Assembly (NCBI RefSeq): GCF_022899355.1
Contig: NZ_JALJCK010000010.1
Coordinates: forward strand, 186,001-250,000
From: Shinella yambaruensis
GTDB taxonomy: Bacteria; Pseudomonadota; Alphaproteobacteria; Rhizobiales; Rhizobiaceae
Direction of reading: 5' to 3'
DNA length: 64,000 nucleotides
Shown here: piece after piece, positions 36,811 through 45,697 of the stretch
How positions within the stretch are numbered: the first letter of the stretch is position 1
Layout: each line of letters starts with the position of its first letter
The notes under the pieces: generated by a model
What the model was told of the DNA's origin: nothing
Database searches by the model: none
The model's input: the letters and a program-made list of their open reading frames with translations, nothing else
Made by a program: the position numbers and the translations under genes

Positions 36811-37827
36811 ATGAGTGCCAGCGGCCTGCCGTTCGATGATTTTCGTGAATTGCTGCGCAACCTGCCCGGTCCCGATTCGGCCGCGCTGGTGGCGGCGCGC
36901 GAACGCGACAGGCAGCTCACCAAGCCGCCGGGCGCGCTCGGTCGGCTGGAGGAGATCGCCTTCTGGCTCGCCGCCTGGACCGGCCGTCCGCCGGCCGTGA
37001 CGCGCCCGCTGGTCGCCATCTTCGCCGGCAACCACGGCGTCACCCAGCAGGGCATCACGCCCTATCCGTCCTCCGTCACCGCGCAGATGGTGGAGAATTT
37101 CGCGGCCGGCGGCGCGGCGATCAACCAGATCTGCGTGACGCACGATCTCGGCCTCAAGGTCTTCGACCTCGCGCTCGACTACCCGACCGCCGACATCACG
37201 GAGGAGGCGGCGCTCTCCGAGCGCGACTGCGCCGCCACCATGGCCTTCGGCATGGAGGCCGTCGCCGGCGGCACGGACCTCCTGTGCATCGGCGAGATGG
37301 GCATCGGCAACACGACGATCGCCGCGGCGATCAACCTGGCGCTCTATGGCGGCACGGCGGAGGAATGGGTCGGGCCCGGCACCGGCTCGGAAGGCGCGGT
37401 GCTGGAGCGCAAGGTGGCGGCGGTGAAGAAGGCCGTCGACTTGCACCGCGCGCATCTTTCCGACCCGCTCGAAGTGCTGCGCCGCCTCGGCGGCCGGGAG
37501 ATCGCCGCCATGGCCGGCGCGATCCTCGCCGCCCGCATGCAGAAGATCCCCGTCATCCTCGACGGCTATGTGGCGACGGCGGCCGGCGCGATCCTGCGCG
37601 CGGCCAATCCGGCGGCGCTCGACCATTGCCTGATCGGCCATGTCTCGGCCGAGCCGGGGCACCTGAAGTCGATCGAGAAGCTCGGCAAGACGCCGCTGCT
37701 GGCGCTCGGCATGCGGCTCGGCGAGGGCACCGGCGCGGCGCTTGCCGCCGGCATCGTCAAGGCGGCGGCCGCCTGCCATTCGGGCATGGCGACCTTCGTT
37801 CAGGCGGGCGTCAGCAACCGGACGTAA
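36811..37827 (+). CDS. cobT: Nicotinate-nucleotide--dimethylbenzimidazole phosphoribosyltransferase
   Basis: CobT makes alpha-ribazole phosphate from nicotinate mononucleotide and dimethylbenzimidazole for the lower ligand of cobalamin. The 338-residue protein shows [54 protein letters not shown] and [12 protein letters not shown], in which Glu305 is the catalytic base. The ATG at 36811 has AAGGAA at a slightly long distance. It is divergent from cobS. Confidence 0.95.
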   Translation: MSASGLPFDDFRELLRNLPGPDSAALVAARERDRQLTKPPGALGRLEEIAFWLAAWTGRPPAVTRPLVAIFAGNHGVTQQGITPYPSSVTAQMVENFAAGGAAINQICVTHDLGLKVFDLALDYPTADITEEAALSERDCAATMAFGMEAVAGGTDLLCIGEMGIGNTTIAAAINLALYGGTAEEWVGPGTGSEGAVLERKVAAVKKAVDLHRAHLSDPLEVLRRLGGREIAAMAGAILAARMQKIPVILDGYVATAAGAILRAANPAALDHCLIGHVSAEPGHLKSIEKLGKTPLLALGMRLGEGTGAALAAGIVKAAAACHSGMATFVQAGVSNRT

Positions 37828-37873
37828 CGGGCGGCCGGCAAAAAGCCTCAATGGCAGGATTGAGACCTCGAGG

Positions 37874-37897
37874 CACGCCCGTCACACGGGCGTGTTT
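37874..37897 (+). terminator. Stem-loop after cobT
   Basis: CACGCCCG (37874-37881) and CGGGCGTG (37887-37894) form a perfect 8-base stem followed by three T residues, between cobT and dgkA. The T-tract is short, so it may attenuate rather than fully stop transcription into dgkA. Confidence 0.5.
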
Positions 37898-37927
37898 CAT
37901 GAGAGCGGCGACAACGGGATTGCGGGA

Positions 37928-38305
37928 ATGGGTCAGGCACCAATCGAGAAAAAGACGGGCATCAGCCACCTGTTCGCGGCCGCGACCTATTCGGCGGCCG
38001 GCGCGCGGCGGCTGCTCGGCGAATCCGCCTTCCGCCACGAGCTGATCGCCTTCGGCGTCGCCATGGTGCTGTTCACCGTGGTCGGCGCCTCGTTCTTCCA
38101 GTATGTCGCCATGGCGATCCTGTTCCTCCTGATGATCGCCTTCGAGGCGCTCAACACGGCGATCGAGGAGATCGTCGACCGCGTCTCGCCGGAAATCTCG
38201 GAGATGGGCAAGCACTCGAAGGACCTCGGCTCCTTCGCCGTCTTCTGCCTGATCACCGCCAATGCCGTCTATGCCGGCTATGTGGTGGTATCGCAGTTCA
38301 TCTGA
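37928..38305 (+). CDS. dgkA: Diacylglycerol kinase
   Basis: DgkA phosphorylates diacylglycerol to phosphatidic acid in the inner membrane and recycles lipid from membrane-derived oligosaccharide synthesis. The 125-residue protein has three membrane helices and the catalytic signature [17 protein letters not shown] with the conserved Glu and Asn, preceded by [20 protein letters not shown]. The start ATG at 37928 is chosen because the upstream reading frame crosses the cobT terminator. Confidence 0.93.
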   Translation: MGQAPIEKKTGISHLFAAATYSAAGARRLLGESAFRHELIAFGVAMVLFTVVGASFFQYVAMAILFLLMIAFEALNTAIEEIVDRVSPEISEMGKHSKDLGSFAVFCLITANAVYAGYVVVSQFI

Positions 38306-38326
38306 GCGGTTTCGGGCAGGCTCAAG

Positions 38327-38466
38327 GCTCCCCGGGTCGAGCCCGAGGATGACGAAAGAAGCGAGGGGAGGCCGTCCGTCGCAACGCTTCCACATGCTGA
38401 TCGGTTTCAAGGCCGCGCGGCCTCTCCTCCTCTCCGTCATCCTTGGGCTTGACCCGAGGATCCACA
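38327..38466. repeat. Inverted pair of GATCCTCGGG-type palindromes after dgkA
   Basis: One copy (38327-38355, with the variant CCCGGGTCGAGCCCGAGGAT) and an inverted copy (38435-38466, ATCCTTGGGCTTGACCCGAG) flank about 80 bases. They lie between convergent genes and can form stems that act as terminators. Confidence 0.65.
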
Positions 38467-38486
38467 ATCCGGACGCACCGCTGACC

Positions 38487-40025
38487 TCAGGCAAAACTCT
38501 TCTTGCGCGGGGCGACGGCCTGGGTCTCGGTGACGGCGGGCAGGCTCTGCAGCACGCGCTTGGCCGGCAGGATGGCGATGGCCTCGGTGCCCTCGCGCAG
38601 CCTGGATTTCAGGATGAACTCGCCATTGTGCTTGGCGAGGATCGCCTGGACGATCGGCAGGCCGAGGCCGGTGCCCTGTTCGGCGCTCTTGATGGCGATG
38701 GAGCCCTGGCCGAAGGCGGAGAGCACGACGGGGATCTCCTCCTCCGGGATGCCGGGGCCGTTGTCCTTGATCGAGATGTACTGGCCGCCGCCGGCAGTCC
38801 AGCCCGCCTTGACGAGGATCTCGCCGCCCTGGGGCGTGAATTTCACGGCATTCGATAAGAGGTTCAGGATGACCTGGCGCAGGGCCTTCTCGTCCGCCCA
38901 GACGGCCGGCATGTCGCCTTCGACCTGCTCGGAAATGGTGATGTTCTTCGCCCGCGCGCGCAGCTGCACCATGCCGATGCAGTCCTCGGCGATATCGACG
39001 AGATGCACGCTGTCCTCCGACAGGTCGTATTTGCCGGCCTCGATGCGCGAGAGGTCGAGGATCTCGTTGATGAGGTTGAGCAGGTGCTGGCCGGAGCGGT
39101 GGATGTCGGAGGTGTATTCCTTGTAGACCGGGTTGCTGAGCGGCCCGAGCACCTCGGTCGACATGACCTCGGAGAAGCCGAGGATGGCGTTCAGCGGCGT
39201 GCGCAGCTCATGCGACATGGAGGCGAGGAAGCGGGATTTGGCAAGGTTCGCCTCTTCGGCGCGCCGGCGCGCCTCGTCCGACATGGACTTGGCCACTTCC
39301 AGCTCGGCGATCAGGTCGTCCTTCTCCGATTGCGAGGAAAGCAGCTGCGCGCTGGTGTGGCGCAGGCGGTTCGTCATGAAGATGAGGAAGATCAGCGCGG
39401 CGGAGATGATCGCCGCCATGCCGAAGGTCGCGGGGTCGGGGCGCAGCAGGGCCGAGACGGAGAGCGCGACGACCGTCGGCAGGAAGGCATAGAGCACCGC
39501 ATGGCGCAGCATCAAGGTGCTGATGGCGGTGACGGCCAGCGCCACGAGCAGGGCCGAGCCCTTGTAGAAATCGAAGGTGACCTCGCCGCACGGGCCGCAG
39601 GTCTGCAGGGAGAAGGCGGCCCAGGTGAGGCCCATGGCGACCTGGGCGGCGAGGAAGACGCGCTGCCAGCGGCGGGTGTTGTCGGCGGTGATCTCCTGCG
39701 CGCGCGCCCGGCGGGCGACGATCATGCCGAGCGCGTGCACGCTGAGGGCCAGGATCCCCCACGCGACGAGGCCGACTTCCTGCGTGAGGTAGACGCCGAC
39801 GGCGGCGATCAGCATGACCACGACGGGAATGGCGAGCGCGCTCTGGGCAGCGGAGGCGACGTGCAGCTGCAGCATCTCGCGCTCGAAGCCGGGCGCGATG
39901 CCCGTGGCGGTCTGCAGGCGTTCCCGGGTCGCGCGGACGGTGCGCGAAACAGCCTTGTTTCTATGGCTGCGCGACTTGTCGACGATGATCTTGTCGGTCG
40001 ATGTACTGACGCCGGTACTCATCAC
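38487..40025 (-). CDS. Sensor histidine kinase of the PleC/DivJ/PdhS type
   Basis: The 512-residue kinase has about six membrane helices (55-220), a coiled linker and a HisKA domain with phospho-acceptor His272 in LASMSHELRTPLNAILGFSE. The ATPase domain has the N box ILNLLSNAVKFTPQGG, G1 DNGPGIPEEEI and G2 GTGLGLPIVQAI. The exact phrase SHELRTPLNAILGFSEVM with NEILDLSRIEAGKY downstream is typical of kinases that talk to DivK in alphaproteobacterial cell-cycle control. No response regulator is adjacent, which also fits that group. The signal is unknown. Confidence 0.85.
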   Translation of the reverse strand: MMSTGVSTSTDKIIVDKSRSHRNKAVSRTVRATRERLQTATGIAPGFEREMLQLHVASAAQSALAIPVVVMLIAAVGVYLTQEVGLVAWGILALSVHALGMIVARRARAQEITADNTRRWQRVFLAAQVAMGLTWAAFSLQTCGPCGEVTFDFYKGSALLVALAVTAISTLMLRHAVLYAFLPTVVALSVSALLRPDPATFGMAAIISAALIFLIFMTNRLRHTSAQLLSSQSEKDDLIAELEVAKSMSDEARRRAEEANLAKSRFLASMSHELRTPLNAILGFSEVMSTEVLGPLSNPVYKEYTSDIHRSGQHLLNLINEILDLSRIEAGKYDLSEDSVHLVDIAEDCIGMVQLRARAKNITISEQVEGDMPAVWADEKALRQVILNLLSNAVKFTPQGGEILVKAGWTAGGGQYISIKDNGPGIPEEEIPVVLSAFGQGSIAIKSAEQGTGLGLPIVQAILAKHNGEFILKSRLREGTEAIAILPAKRVLQSLPAVTETQAVAPRKKSFA

Positions 40026-40177
40026 GATTGCAACTGTTGCGGACGGCGTTGAATTCTAGGGGGGAATCCTTAAGAAGATGCTGCCGCGCATAAACCATTT
40101 GCGAACCATTCCGGCATTTTCCGGAACAGCCCGCCGGCAGCGCGCCACCATCGTGACGTAACGGCATGACGCCGGGG

Positions 40178-40270
40178 TATTTGCGCCTTTCTCCGAATCG
40201 CGAAAACACCCTATCTCTTTCATTTTACGCGGTTCCGGAGGCTGGCTGCCCGCGCGCCTTTGCCGGAACC
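40178..40270. repeat. RIME-like repeat, copy B
   Basis: CGCCTTTCTCCGAATCGCGA and then AAACACCCTATCTCTTTC match the first half of copy A; the second half (GGTTCCGGAGG..CCTTTGCCGGAACC) is more diverged but keeps a palindrome. It ends 25 bases before the thermonuclease start. Confidence 0.65.
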
Positions 40271-40294
40271 GCCCTTCGCGAGGAACGGAATTCC

Positions 40295-40858
40295 ATGGGG
40301 CTTACCAGGCGGGCGCGCGATGTCGGCGTGGCGATGGCGATCCTGGCGCTGACGGCGCTGATCGTGGTGCGCGTCGGCGGTGGTGGCGGCGAGACCTTCA
40401 CCGGCGCGGCGCGGGCGGCGGACGGCGACACGCTGACGCTCGACGGCCACCGCATCCGGCTCGTCGGCATGGACTCGCCCGAGCTGACGCAGACCTGCCG
40501 GCGCGACGGCGCGGACTGGCGCTGCGGCGCCGCCGCGCGCTCGCGCCTTGCCGAGCTGCTGCGCGAAGGACCGATCACCTGCCGGACGCAGGGCACGGAC
40601 AAATACGACCGCTGGCTGGCGCGCTGCGAGAACACGGCGGGCGATCTCGGCGCGCGCATGGTGCGCGAGGGGCTCGCGGTCGCCTATGGCGGCTATGAGG
40701 ACGAGGAGCAGTTCGCGCGGGCGGAGCGCAAGGGCCTGTGGGGGGCGGAATTCGACATGCCGCAGCAATGGCGCAGGACGAACGGCCGGCCGCAGGAAGA
40801 TGTGCACGATGCGGAGCCGGGCATCCTCGACGGGATTCTGCGTGTTTTCGGGCTTTAG
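40295..40858 (+). CDS. Thermonuclease (SNase-like) family protein
   Basis: The 187-residue protein starts with a signal anchor (AMAILALTALIVVRV, about 13-27) and continues with a staphylococcal-nuclease fold: AADGDTLTLDGHRIRLVGMD and SPE, with Arg55 and Glu63 at the positions of the catalytic Arg35 and Glu43, and DKYDRWLARCE containing the second Arg. These residues are complete, so the protein is likely an active Ca-dependent nuclease facing the periplasm. The ATG at 40295 follows AGGAACGG. Confidence 0.88.
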   Translation: MGLTRRARDVGVAMAILALTALIVVRVGGGGGETFTGAARAADGDTLTLDGHRIRLVGMDSPELTQTCRRDGADWRCGAAARSRLAELLREGPITCRTQGTDKYDRWLARCENTAGDLGARMVREGLAVAYGGYEDEEQFARAERKGLWGAEFDMPQQWRRTNGRPQEDVHDAEPGILDGILRVFGL

Positions 40859-40932
40859 GCATTCCAACCTTTTGTTTCGCCGCGATTCCGGGCGCAAAAC
40901 CGTTTCCCACCTTTGCGGGAATTGCTTTAGAA
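40858..40932. repeat. RIME-like repeat, copy C (second half only)
   Basis: CCTTTTGTTTCGCCGCGATT, CCGGGCGCAAAACCGTTTCC and CACCTTTGCGGGAATTGC match the second palindrome of copies A and E. It occupies nearly all the space between the thermonuclease stop and the UDG start at 40940. Confidence 0.7.
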
Positions 40933-40939
40933 CGGACGC

Positions 40940-41584
40940 ATGATGGACGATGCGGAACCCGACGGCGAGATTGCCGCCCTTGGCGCGGCGATTACGGCCT
41001 GTCGGCTCTGTCGCGACGCGCCGGCGAAGGGGCCCCGGGACCGGCTGCCGCACGAGCCGCGGCCCGTCGCCGTCCTCTCCGATGCCGCGCGCATCCTGAT
41101 CGCCGGCCAGGCGCCGGGGCTGCGGGTGCATGAAAGCGGCCTGCCGTTCAACGACGCGTCCGGCGACCGTCTGCGCGACTGGCTCGGCGTGACGCGCGAA
41201 GAATTCTACGACCCGCGGAAATTCGCCATCGTGCCGATGGGCCTCTGTTTCCCGGGCTACGACGCCCATGGCAGCGACCTGCCGCCGCGGCGCGAATGCG
41301 CGCCGCTCTGGCGCGCCCGCGCGATCGCCGCCATGCCGCAGATCGACCTGGTGCTGGCGATCGGCCAATATGCCCAGGCCTGGCATCTGGGGGCGGCGAA
41401 GGCCGCCAGCATGACGGAGACGGTGCGCGACTGGCGCCGGCACCTCCACCGCAACGCGGGGCCCGCCGTGCTGCCGCTGCCGCATCCGAGCTGGCGCAAC
41501 ACCGGCTGGCTGAAGCGCAATCCGTGGTTCGAGGCGGAGGTTCTGCCCGAGTTGCGAAAGCGGGTGAAAACCCTTACGGAATGA
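40940..41584 (+). CDS. Uracil-DNA glycosylase family protein
   Basis: The 214-residue protein has the UDG-superfamily pattern: a Cys pair ACRLCRDAP as in Fe-S family 4/5 enzymes, the active-site motif ILIAGQAPGLRVHESGLPFN, and a late HPSWRN motif (LPLPHPSWRNTGW) matching the catalytic HPS loop. QIDLVLAIGQYAQAWHLG is the usual central strand. Only two of the four iron-sulfur Cys are obvious, so it belongs to a divergent group without a certain cluster. It removes uracil or related bases from DNA by inference. Confidence 0.85.
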   Translation: MMDDAEPDGEIAALGAAITACRLCRDAPAKGPRDRLPHEPRPVAVLSDAARILIAGQAPGLRVHESGLPFNDASGDRLRDWLGVTREEFYDPRKFAIVPMGLCFPGYDAHGSDLPPRRECAPLWRARAIAAMPQIDLVLAIGQYAQAWHLGAAKAASMTETVRDWRRHLHRNAGPAVLPLPHPSWRNTGWLKRNPWFEAEVLPELRKRVKTLTE

Positions 41585-41650
41585 AATGCAATTCTTTCAA
41601 TTTGCTGCAATCGCGGTATATGAGGGAATTAAATTTCGTAGGGGAAGTCA

Positions 41651-42139
41651 ATGGACCGTCTGGACCGCAAAATCCTGCGCCTCTTGCAGGAAGATTCCAC
41701 GCTCGCCGTGGCCGATCTCGCCAAGAAGGTGGGGCTCTCGACCACACCTTGCTGGCGGCGCATCCAGAAGATGGAAGAGGACGGCGTGATCCGCAAGCGC
41801 GTCGCGCTGCTCGATCCGGTCAAGATCAACACCAAGGTCACGGTCTTCGTGTCGATCCGCACCAACGCCCATTCCACGGAATGGCTGAAGCGCTTTTCCG
41901 AGGTGATCGTCGAATTCCCCGAAGTGGTGGAATTCTACCGCATGAGCGGCGAGGTGGATTACCTGCTGCGCGTCGTCGTGCCCGATATCGCCGCCTATGA
42001 CGCCTTCTACAAGCGCATGATCGCCCGTATCGAGATCCGCGACGTCTCCTCGGCCTTCGCGATGGAGCAGATCAAGTACACGACCGAGCTGCCGCTCGAC
42101 TACATGGTCGTGGACAACCAGAAGAGCGGCGAGGAATAG
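41651..42139 (+). CDS. Lrp/AsnC family transcriptional regulator
   Basis: The 162-residue regulator has a winged helix-turn-helix (LDRKILRLLQEDSTLAVADL, then AKKVGLSTTPCWRRIQKMEE with the recognition helix) and a RAM effector domain with VEFYRMSGEVDYLLRVVVPD. Lrp-type proteins form octamers and respond to amino acids. The ATG at 41651 has AGGGGAA upstream. The divergent or neighbouring amino-acid genes are not adjacent, so the target is unknown. Confidence 0.93.
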   Translation: MDRLDRKILRLLQEDSTLAVADLAKKVGLSTTPCWRRIQKMEEDGVIRKRVALLDPVKINTKVTVFVSIRTNAHSTEWLKRFSEVIVEFPEVVEFYRMSGEVDYLLRVVVPDIAAYDAFYKRMIARIEIRDVSSAFAMEQIKYTTELPLDYMVVDNQKSGEE

Positions 42140-42166
42140 GCGCTTTGCGCCGCTGCGGCCGGGCTT

Positions 42167-42541
42167 TCAGGAATCCGGCCGCTTGAAGGTCACGACCACC
42201 GTCTTCCAGGCGCCATAGGGCGCAAGCTCCGCCAGCCCGGCAAAGGGCGCGCAGCGCACGACCGCGCGCACCGCGCTGGCGGCGAAGGTTTTTGTCGCGG
42301 CATCGCCGCCGACCGGGCCGTCGATTGCCGGCGAGCCGTCGAGTTCGCCCGCCTCCGTCAGCGAGAATTTCACCCGGACCGCCTGCACATGGTCCGGCAG
42401 GTCCGCGGGCAGCAGCCAGCACGCGGCGATCTTGCCGTGCAGGGCGGCGGCGAGCGCCTGCCGGCCCGCGTCGTCCGCCAGCGCCGGGGCGGCAAGCGCG
42501 GCCCCGGCGGTCAGGGCGAGGAGGGCGCGGCGGAGCGCCAC
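42167..42541 (-). CDS. Exported protein with a TonB/TolA C-terminal-like domain
   Basis: The 124-residue protein starts at GTG 42541, directly after the stop of the dehydrogenase gene (2 bases between). It has a signal peptide (LRRALLALTAGAALAAPALA, cleaved before DDAGRQ) and a small domain with VKFSLTEAGELDGSPAIDGP and AASAVRAVVRCAPFAGL, the pattern of the TonB C-terminal/TolA domain 3 fold used in periplasmic interactions. The role is unknown; the link to the dehydrogenase gene is probably only transcriptional. Confidence 0.7.
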   Translation of the reverse strand: MALRRALLALTAGAALAAPALADDAGRQALAAALHGKIAACWLLPADLPDHVQAVRVKFSLTEAGELDGSPAIDGPVGGDAATKTFAASAVRAVVRCAPFAGLAELAPYGAWKTVVVTFKRPDS

Positions 42542-42542
42542 G

Positions 42543-43415
42543 TCATTTCCCCTGAAGGCGCGCGAGCAGCGAGGACGTGTCCCAGCGGTTGCCGCCCATG
42601 TCCTGCACGTCGCCGTAGAACTGGTCGATCAGCGCGGTGACGGGCAGTTTCGCACCGTTGAGGCGGGCTTCCGAAAGCACGATGCCGAGGTCCTTGCGCA
42701 TCCAGTCGATGGCGAAGCCGAAGTCGTACTTGCCGGCGATCATCGTCTTGTGGCGGTTGTCCATCTGCCAGGAGCCGGCCGCGCCCTTGGAGATGACCTC
42801 GATGACCGCCTCCATGTCGAGCCCGGCCTTCATGCCGAAATGGATGCCCTCGGCAAGCCCCTGCACGACGCCGGCGACGCAGATCTGGTTGACCATCTTG
42901 GCAAGCTGGCCGGCCCCCGCCGGGCCCATCAGGCCGACCATGCGGGCATAGGCGTCGATGATCGGCCGCGCCTTGTCGAACGTGTCCTTCTCGCCGCCGC
43001 ACATGACCGTCAGGACGCCGTTTTCCGCGCCGGCCTGGCCGCCGGAGACGGGCGCGTCGACGAAGGCGAAGCCCTTTTCGCGGGCCGCGGCGTCGAGCTC
43101 GCGCGCGACCTCGGCGGAGGCGGTGGTGTTGTCGATGAGGATGGCACCGGGCTTCATGCCGTCGAAAACGCCGCCCTCGGCGATGGTGACGGAGCGCAGG
43201 TCGTCGTCGTTGCCGACGCAGGTGAAGACGAAATCGGCACCCTCGGCGGCTTCCGCCGGGGTACGGAAGGCCTTGCCGCCGAATTCGGCGGCCCATTTCT
43301 CCGCCTTGGCGAAGGTGCGATTGTAGACCGCGACCTCATGGCCGCCCTTGACCTTGAGGTGCCCCGCCATGGGATAGCCCATGACGCCGAGACCGATGAA
43401 TGCAACCTTTGCCAT
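42543..43415 (-). CDS. 3-hydroxyisobutyrate dehydrogenase family (beta-hydroxyacid dehydrogenase)
   Basis: The 290-residue enzyme has an NAD(P) Rossmann motif VAFIGLGVMGYPMAGHL at the N-terminus, the substrate motif FVDAPVSGGQAGAENGVLTV, and the catalytic Lys in GQLAKMVNQICVAG. These define the beta-hydroxyacid dehydrogenase family, which includes 3-hydroxyisobutyrate dehydrogenase and tartronate semialdehyde reductase. The specific substrate is not clear. The ATG at 43415 has GGAGG 7 bases upstream. Confidence 0.92.
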   Translation of the reverse strand: MAKVAFIGLGVMGYPMAGHLKVKGGHEVAVYNRTFAKAEKWAAEFGGKAFRTPAEAAEGADFVFTCVGNDDDLRSVTIAEGGVFDGMKPGAILIDNTTASAEVARELDAAAREKGFAFVDAPVSGGQAGAENGVLTVMCGGEKDTFDKARPIIDAYARMVGLMGPAGAGQLAKMVNQICVAGVVQGLAEGIHFGMKAGLDMEAVIEVISKGAAGSWQMDNRHKTMIAGKYDFGFAIDWMRKDLGIVLSEARLNGAKLPVTALIDQFYGDVQDMGGNRWDTSSLLARLQGK

Positions 43416-43504
43416 GCTGTAACCTCCTGCAATCCTTGGCAGGAGGTGTAGCGGATCAACGGTTTTTGGGAAAGTGCTTCTCGTCGGATGCGGCGGGTGC
43501 GGCG

Positions 43505-43580
43505 GTGGATCCTCGGGTCGAGCCCGAGGATGACGGAGGGAGGGTGATGCTGCTCGGGCTCGACCCGAGGATCGGTCGTC
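43505..43580. repeat. Two GATCCTCGGG-type palindromes
   Basis: GATCCTCGGGTCGAGCCCGA (from 43507) and, after about 20 bases, an inverted CTCGGGCTCGACCCGAGGAT copy lie in the gap between the methyltransferase and dehydrogenase genes, which run in the same direction. They may act as stem-loop terminators or mRNA stabilisers. Confidence 0.7.
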
Positions 43581-43597
43581 ATCCGCAAACGGCCGCG

Positions 43598-44413
43598 TCA
43601 GCCGCGGTATTTCGCCAGCACGAGATGGCCGGGGATGGGCTCGCCTTCTTCCAGGCGCACCGTGATGTCGGTGGTCTCGACGATGTCGAAGCCGGTCTCC
43701 TCTAAGCGCTGGCGGACATAGGCGGCGGCATGGGCGAAGCGCTGGTGCGGGCCGACCATGAAGGGGCGGCCGGCGAAGGTCTCGTCGGGCAGGGTCTCGG
43801 AGGAGAAGATGAAATGGCCGCCGGGCACGAGGTTTTCGGCCGCGCCGAAGAACAGCGGTTCGAGCGCGCCGAGATAGGGCAGCACGTCCGTCGCGGTGAT
43901 GAGGTCGAAGGGCTCGTCGTCGTTGTCGTCGAGGAAATCGACGGCCTCGGCGACATAGAGCGTCTCGTAGAGATCCTTGTCGTGCGCGATCTCGACCATG
44001 TTCTCCGAGAGGTCGATGCCGGTGATGTCCTCCGCCATGTCGCGCAGCGCGCCGCCGGTCAGCCCCGTGCCGCAGCCGAGGTCGAGCACGCGCTTGAACG
44101 GACCCATTCCCAGCGCCTGGAAGCGCTGGCGCACGGTGAGCGGCACGCAATAGCCGAGCTGGTCGACGAGCACGTTGTCGAAGACCTCGGCATGCTGGTC
44201 GAAGAGCGTGGTGACATAGGCGTCGGGCGCCTTTTCCGGCGTGTCGCCGAGGCCCATCGCGGCAAGGCGCACGGCGGCGCCGCCATGGTCTTCCGGATCG
44301 AGCGCCAGAACCTCGGCATAGGCCTTGGCGGCGGCATCGAAATCGCCGGATTTCTCCAGCGAAAGGGCGCGGTTGTAGGCTTCCGCGAGCGCGTCTTCGT
44401 CGATCTTCTTCAT
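43598..44413 (-). CDS. SAM-dependent methyltransferase with an N-terminal TPR
   Basis: The start is the ATG at 44413. The 271-residue protein has a tetratricopeptide-like helix pair (LAEAYNRALSLEKSGDFDAA, AKAYAEVLALDPEDHG) followed by a class I methyltransferase fold: motif I VLDLGCGTGLTGGAL, motif II ITGIDLSENMVEIA and FDLITATDVLPYLG. Similar TPR-methyltransferases are common in rhizobia; their substrates are unknown. Confidence 0.88.
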   Translation of the reverse strand: MKKIDEDALAEAYNRALSLEKSGDFDAAAKAYAEVLALDPEDHGGAAVRLAAMGLGDTPEKAPDAYVTTLFDQHAEVFDNVLVDQLGYCVPLTVRQRFQALGMGPFKRVLDLGCGTGLTGGALRDMAEDITGIDLSENMVEIAHDKDLYETLYVAEAVDFLDDNDDEPFDLITATDVLPYLGALEPLFFGAAENLVPGGHFIFSSETLPDETFAGRPFMVGPHQRFAHAAAYVRQRLEETGFDIVETTDITVRLEEGEPIPGHLVLAKYRG

Positions 44414-44544
44414 GGAGGCGTCTCTTACGGCCCGGGCAGGGCTTTGGCAATGGCGCCTTTCGGGCGCAAATAGGCATTTATCAATTGCCGAAAGAGGCGC
44501 ATGATCTTCTTCCCAAAACCAAAAAGACCATTGGGAGGAATGAC

Positions 44545-45273
44545 ATGCCCGCCGATACGCCCCCTTTCCCGCTCTCCACCGAAACGAAACGGACCGGCAG
44601 TCCGGCGCTGCCCGCAACGCCGATGGAGACGATCAACACGATGGTGCACTACTATCGCGGTGAGCTCGGGCGCATGGCCGGCTGGCGCGACCGCATCGAC
44701 CGCACCTCGAACTGGGCGATCACGGTGGTGGCGGCGCTGTTGTCGGTCTCGCTCTCGACGCCGACCTCCCACCATGGCGTGCTGCTCTTCGCGATGCTGC
44801 TGGTCTCGCTGCTCCTGATGATCGAGGCGCGGCGCTACCGGTTCTTCGACGTCTACCGGGCGCGGGTGCGCCAGCTCGAGCGCTTCTATTTCGCCGAGAT
44901 CCTCAATCCGCGCGCCGCGCTGGACCTCGACTGGGCCGCGCCGATCGCCAAGAGCCTGCGCAAGCCGGAATTCCTGATCAGCTACCGCGATGCGGCCTGC
45001 CGGCGGCTGCGGCGCAACTACTGTTGGCTCTACCTCATCCTGCTGCTCGCCTGGGCGCTGAAGATCTCGTCCTCGATGATGCAGCGGCCGGCGACGGCGG
45101 GCAAGGACATGACGCTCGCCTTCGAGCACGTGGTCGCCAATGCGGCGCTCGGGCCGGTGCCCGGCGGCGTGGTGATCGCCCTCGTGCTGCTGTTCTATGT
45201 CGCCATCCTCTACTTCTCGCTCAAGGTGGACATGTCCGACAGCGAGCTGGCGCACGGGTCCGTGCACGTCTGA
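44545..45273 (+). CDS. DUF2270 membrane protein
   Basis: The 242-residue protein has the DUF2270 pattern: TMVHYYRGELGRMAGWRDRI, DRTSNWAITVVAALLSVSL and LLMIEARRYRFFDVYRARV, then RPEFL-like KPEFLISYRDA. Four membrane helices are predicted. The ATG at 44545 has GGAGG 6 bases upstream. The function is unknown. It is divergent from the methyltransferase gene. Confidence 0.85.
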   Translation: MPADTPPFPLSTETKRTGSPALPATPMETINTMVHYYRGELGRMAGWRDRIDRTSNWAITVVAALLSVSLSTPTSHHGVLLFAMLLVSLLLMIEARRYRFFDVYRARVRQLERFYFAEILNPRAALDLDWAAPIAKSLRKPEFLISYRDAACRRLRRNYCWLYLILLLAWALKISSSMMQRPATAGKDMTLAFEHVVANAALGPVPGGVVIALVLLFYVAILYFSLKVDMSDSELAHGSVHV

Positions 45274-45286
45274 TCATGGCTGCGCC

Positions 45287-45553
45287 TCAGTTGAGAATGA
45301 ACTCGCCCTTCAGCGCACGCCATTCCGTCGCCGAGATCAGCCGGCGGTGGACGTAACGCACCGAGTGCAGCGGCCCGTCCAGCTTCTCCTGCCAGAATTT
45401 CAGGAAGCTCTTCATCTCCGGGAACTCCGGGGCGAGATCGTAGTGCTGCCAGATATAGGTCTGCAGGAGCTGCGGATGATCCGGCATGCGGTAGAGGATC
45501 TGGGCCGTGGTCATGCCGTAGCCCTTGAGCTGCATTGCCATGTCGTTCGTCAT
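45287..45553 (-). CDS. Usg family protein
   Basis: The 88-residue protein reads QLKGYGMTTAQILYRMPDHP, then LLQTYIWQHYDLAPEFPEM and HSVRYVHRRLISATEWRALK, the complete pattern of the Usg family. It was named for a gene found upstream of trpF in alphaproteobacteria. It is a soluble protein of unknown function. Its stop lies 13 bases from the convergent DUF2270 stop. Confidence 0.92.
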   Translation of the reverse strand: MTNDMAMQLKGYGMTTAQILYRMPDHPQLLQTYIWQHYDLAPEFPEMKSFLKFWQEKLDGPLHSVRYVHRRLISATEWRALKGEFILN

Positions 45554-45664
45554 AGCGACCTCATCGCGTGATGAATGATGGTCCCTATGATTGAGCGCCT
45601 GCAGGGTTAATGAAAGGTTTAAATTTGACCCAAGGCGGGAATATTTCTTTGAAATCAGCGTGTT

Positions 45665-45690
45665 GGCAGCACTCTTGCGCGAGTGCTGCC
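45665..45690. terminator. Stem-loop at the end of the amino-acid transporter operon
   Basis: GGCAGCACTC (45665-45674) and GAGTGCTGCC (45681-45690) form a perfect 10-base stem with a 6-base loop, 8 bases past the stop of the last permease. There is no T-tract on the minus strand, so it probably protects the mRNA 3' end or acts with Rho. Confidence 0.55.
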
Positions 45691-45697
45691 AGGTGTT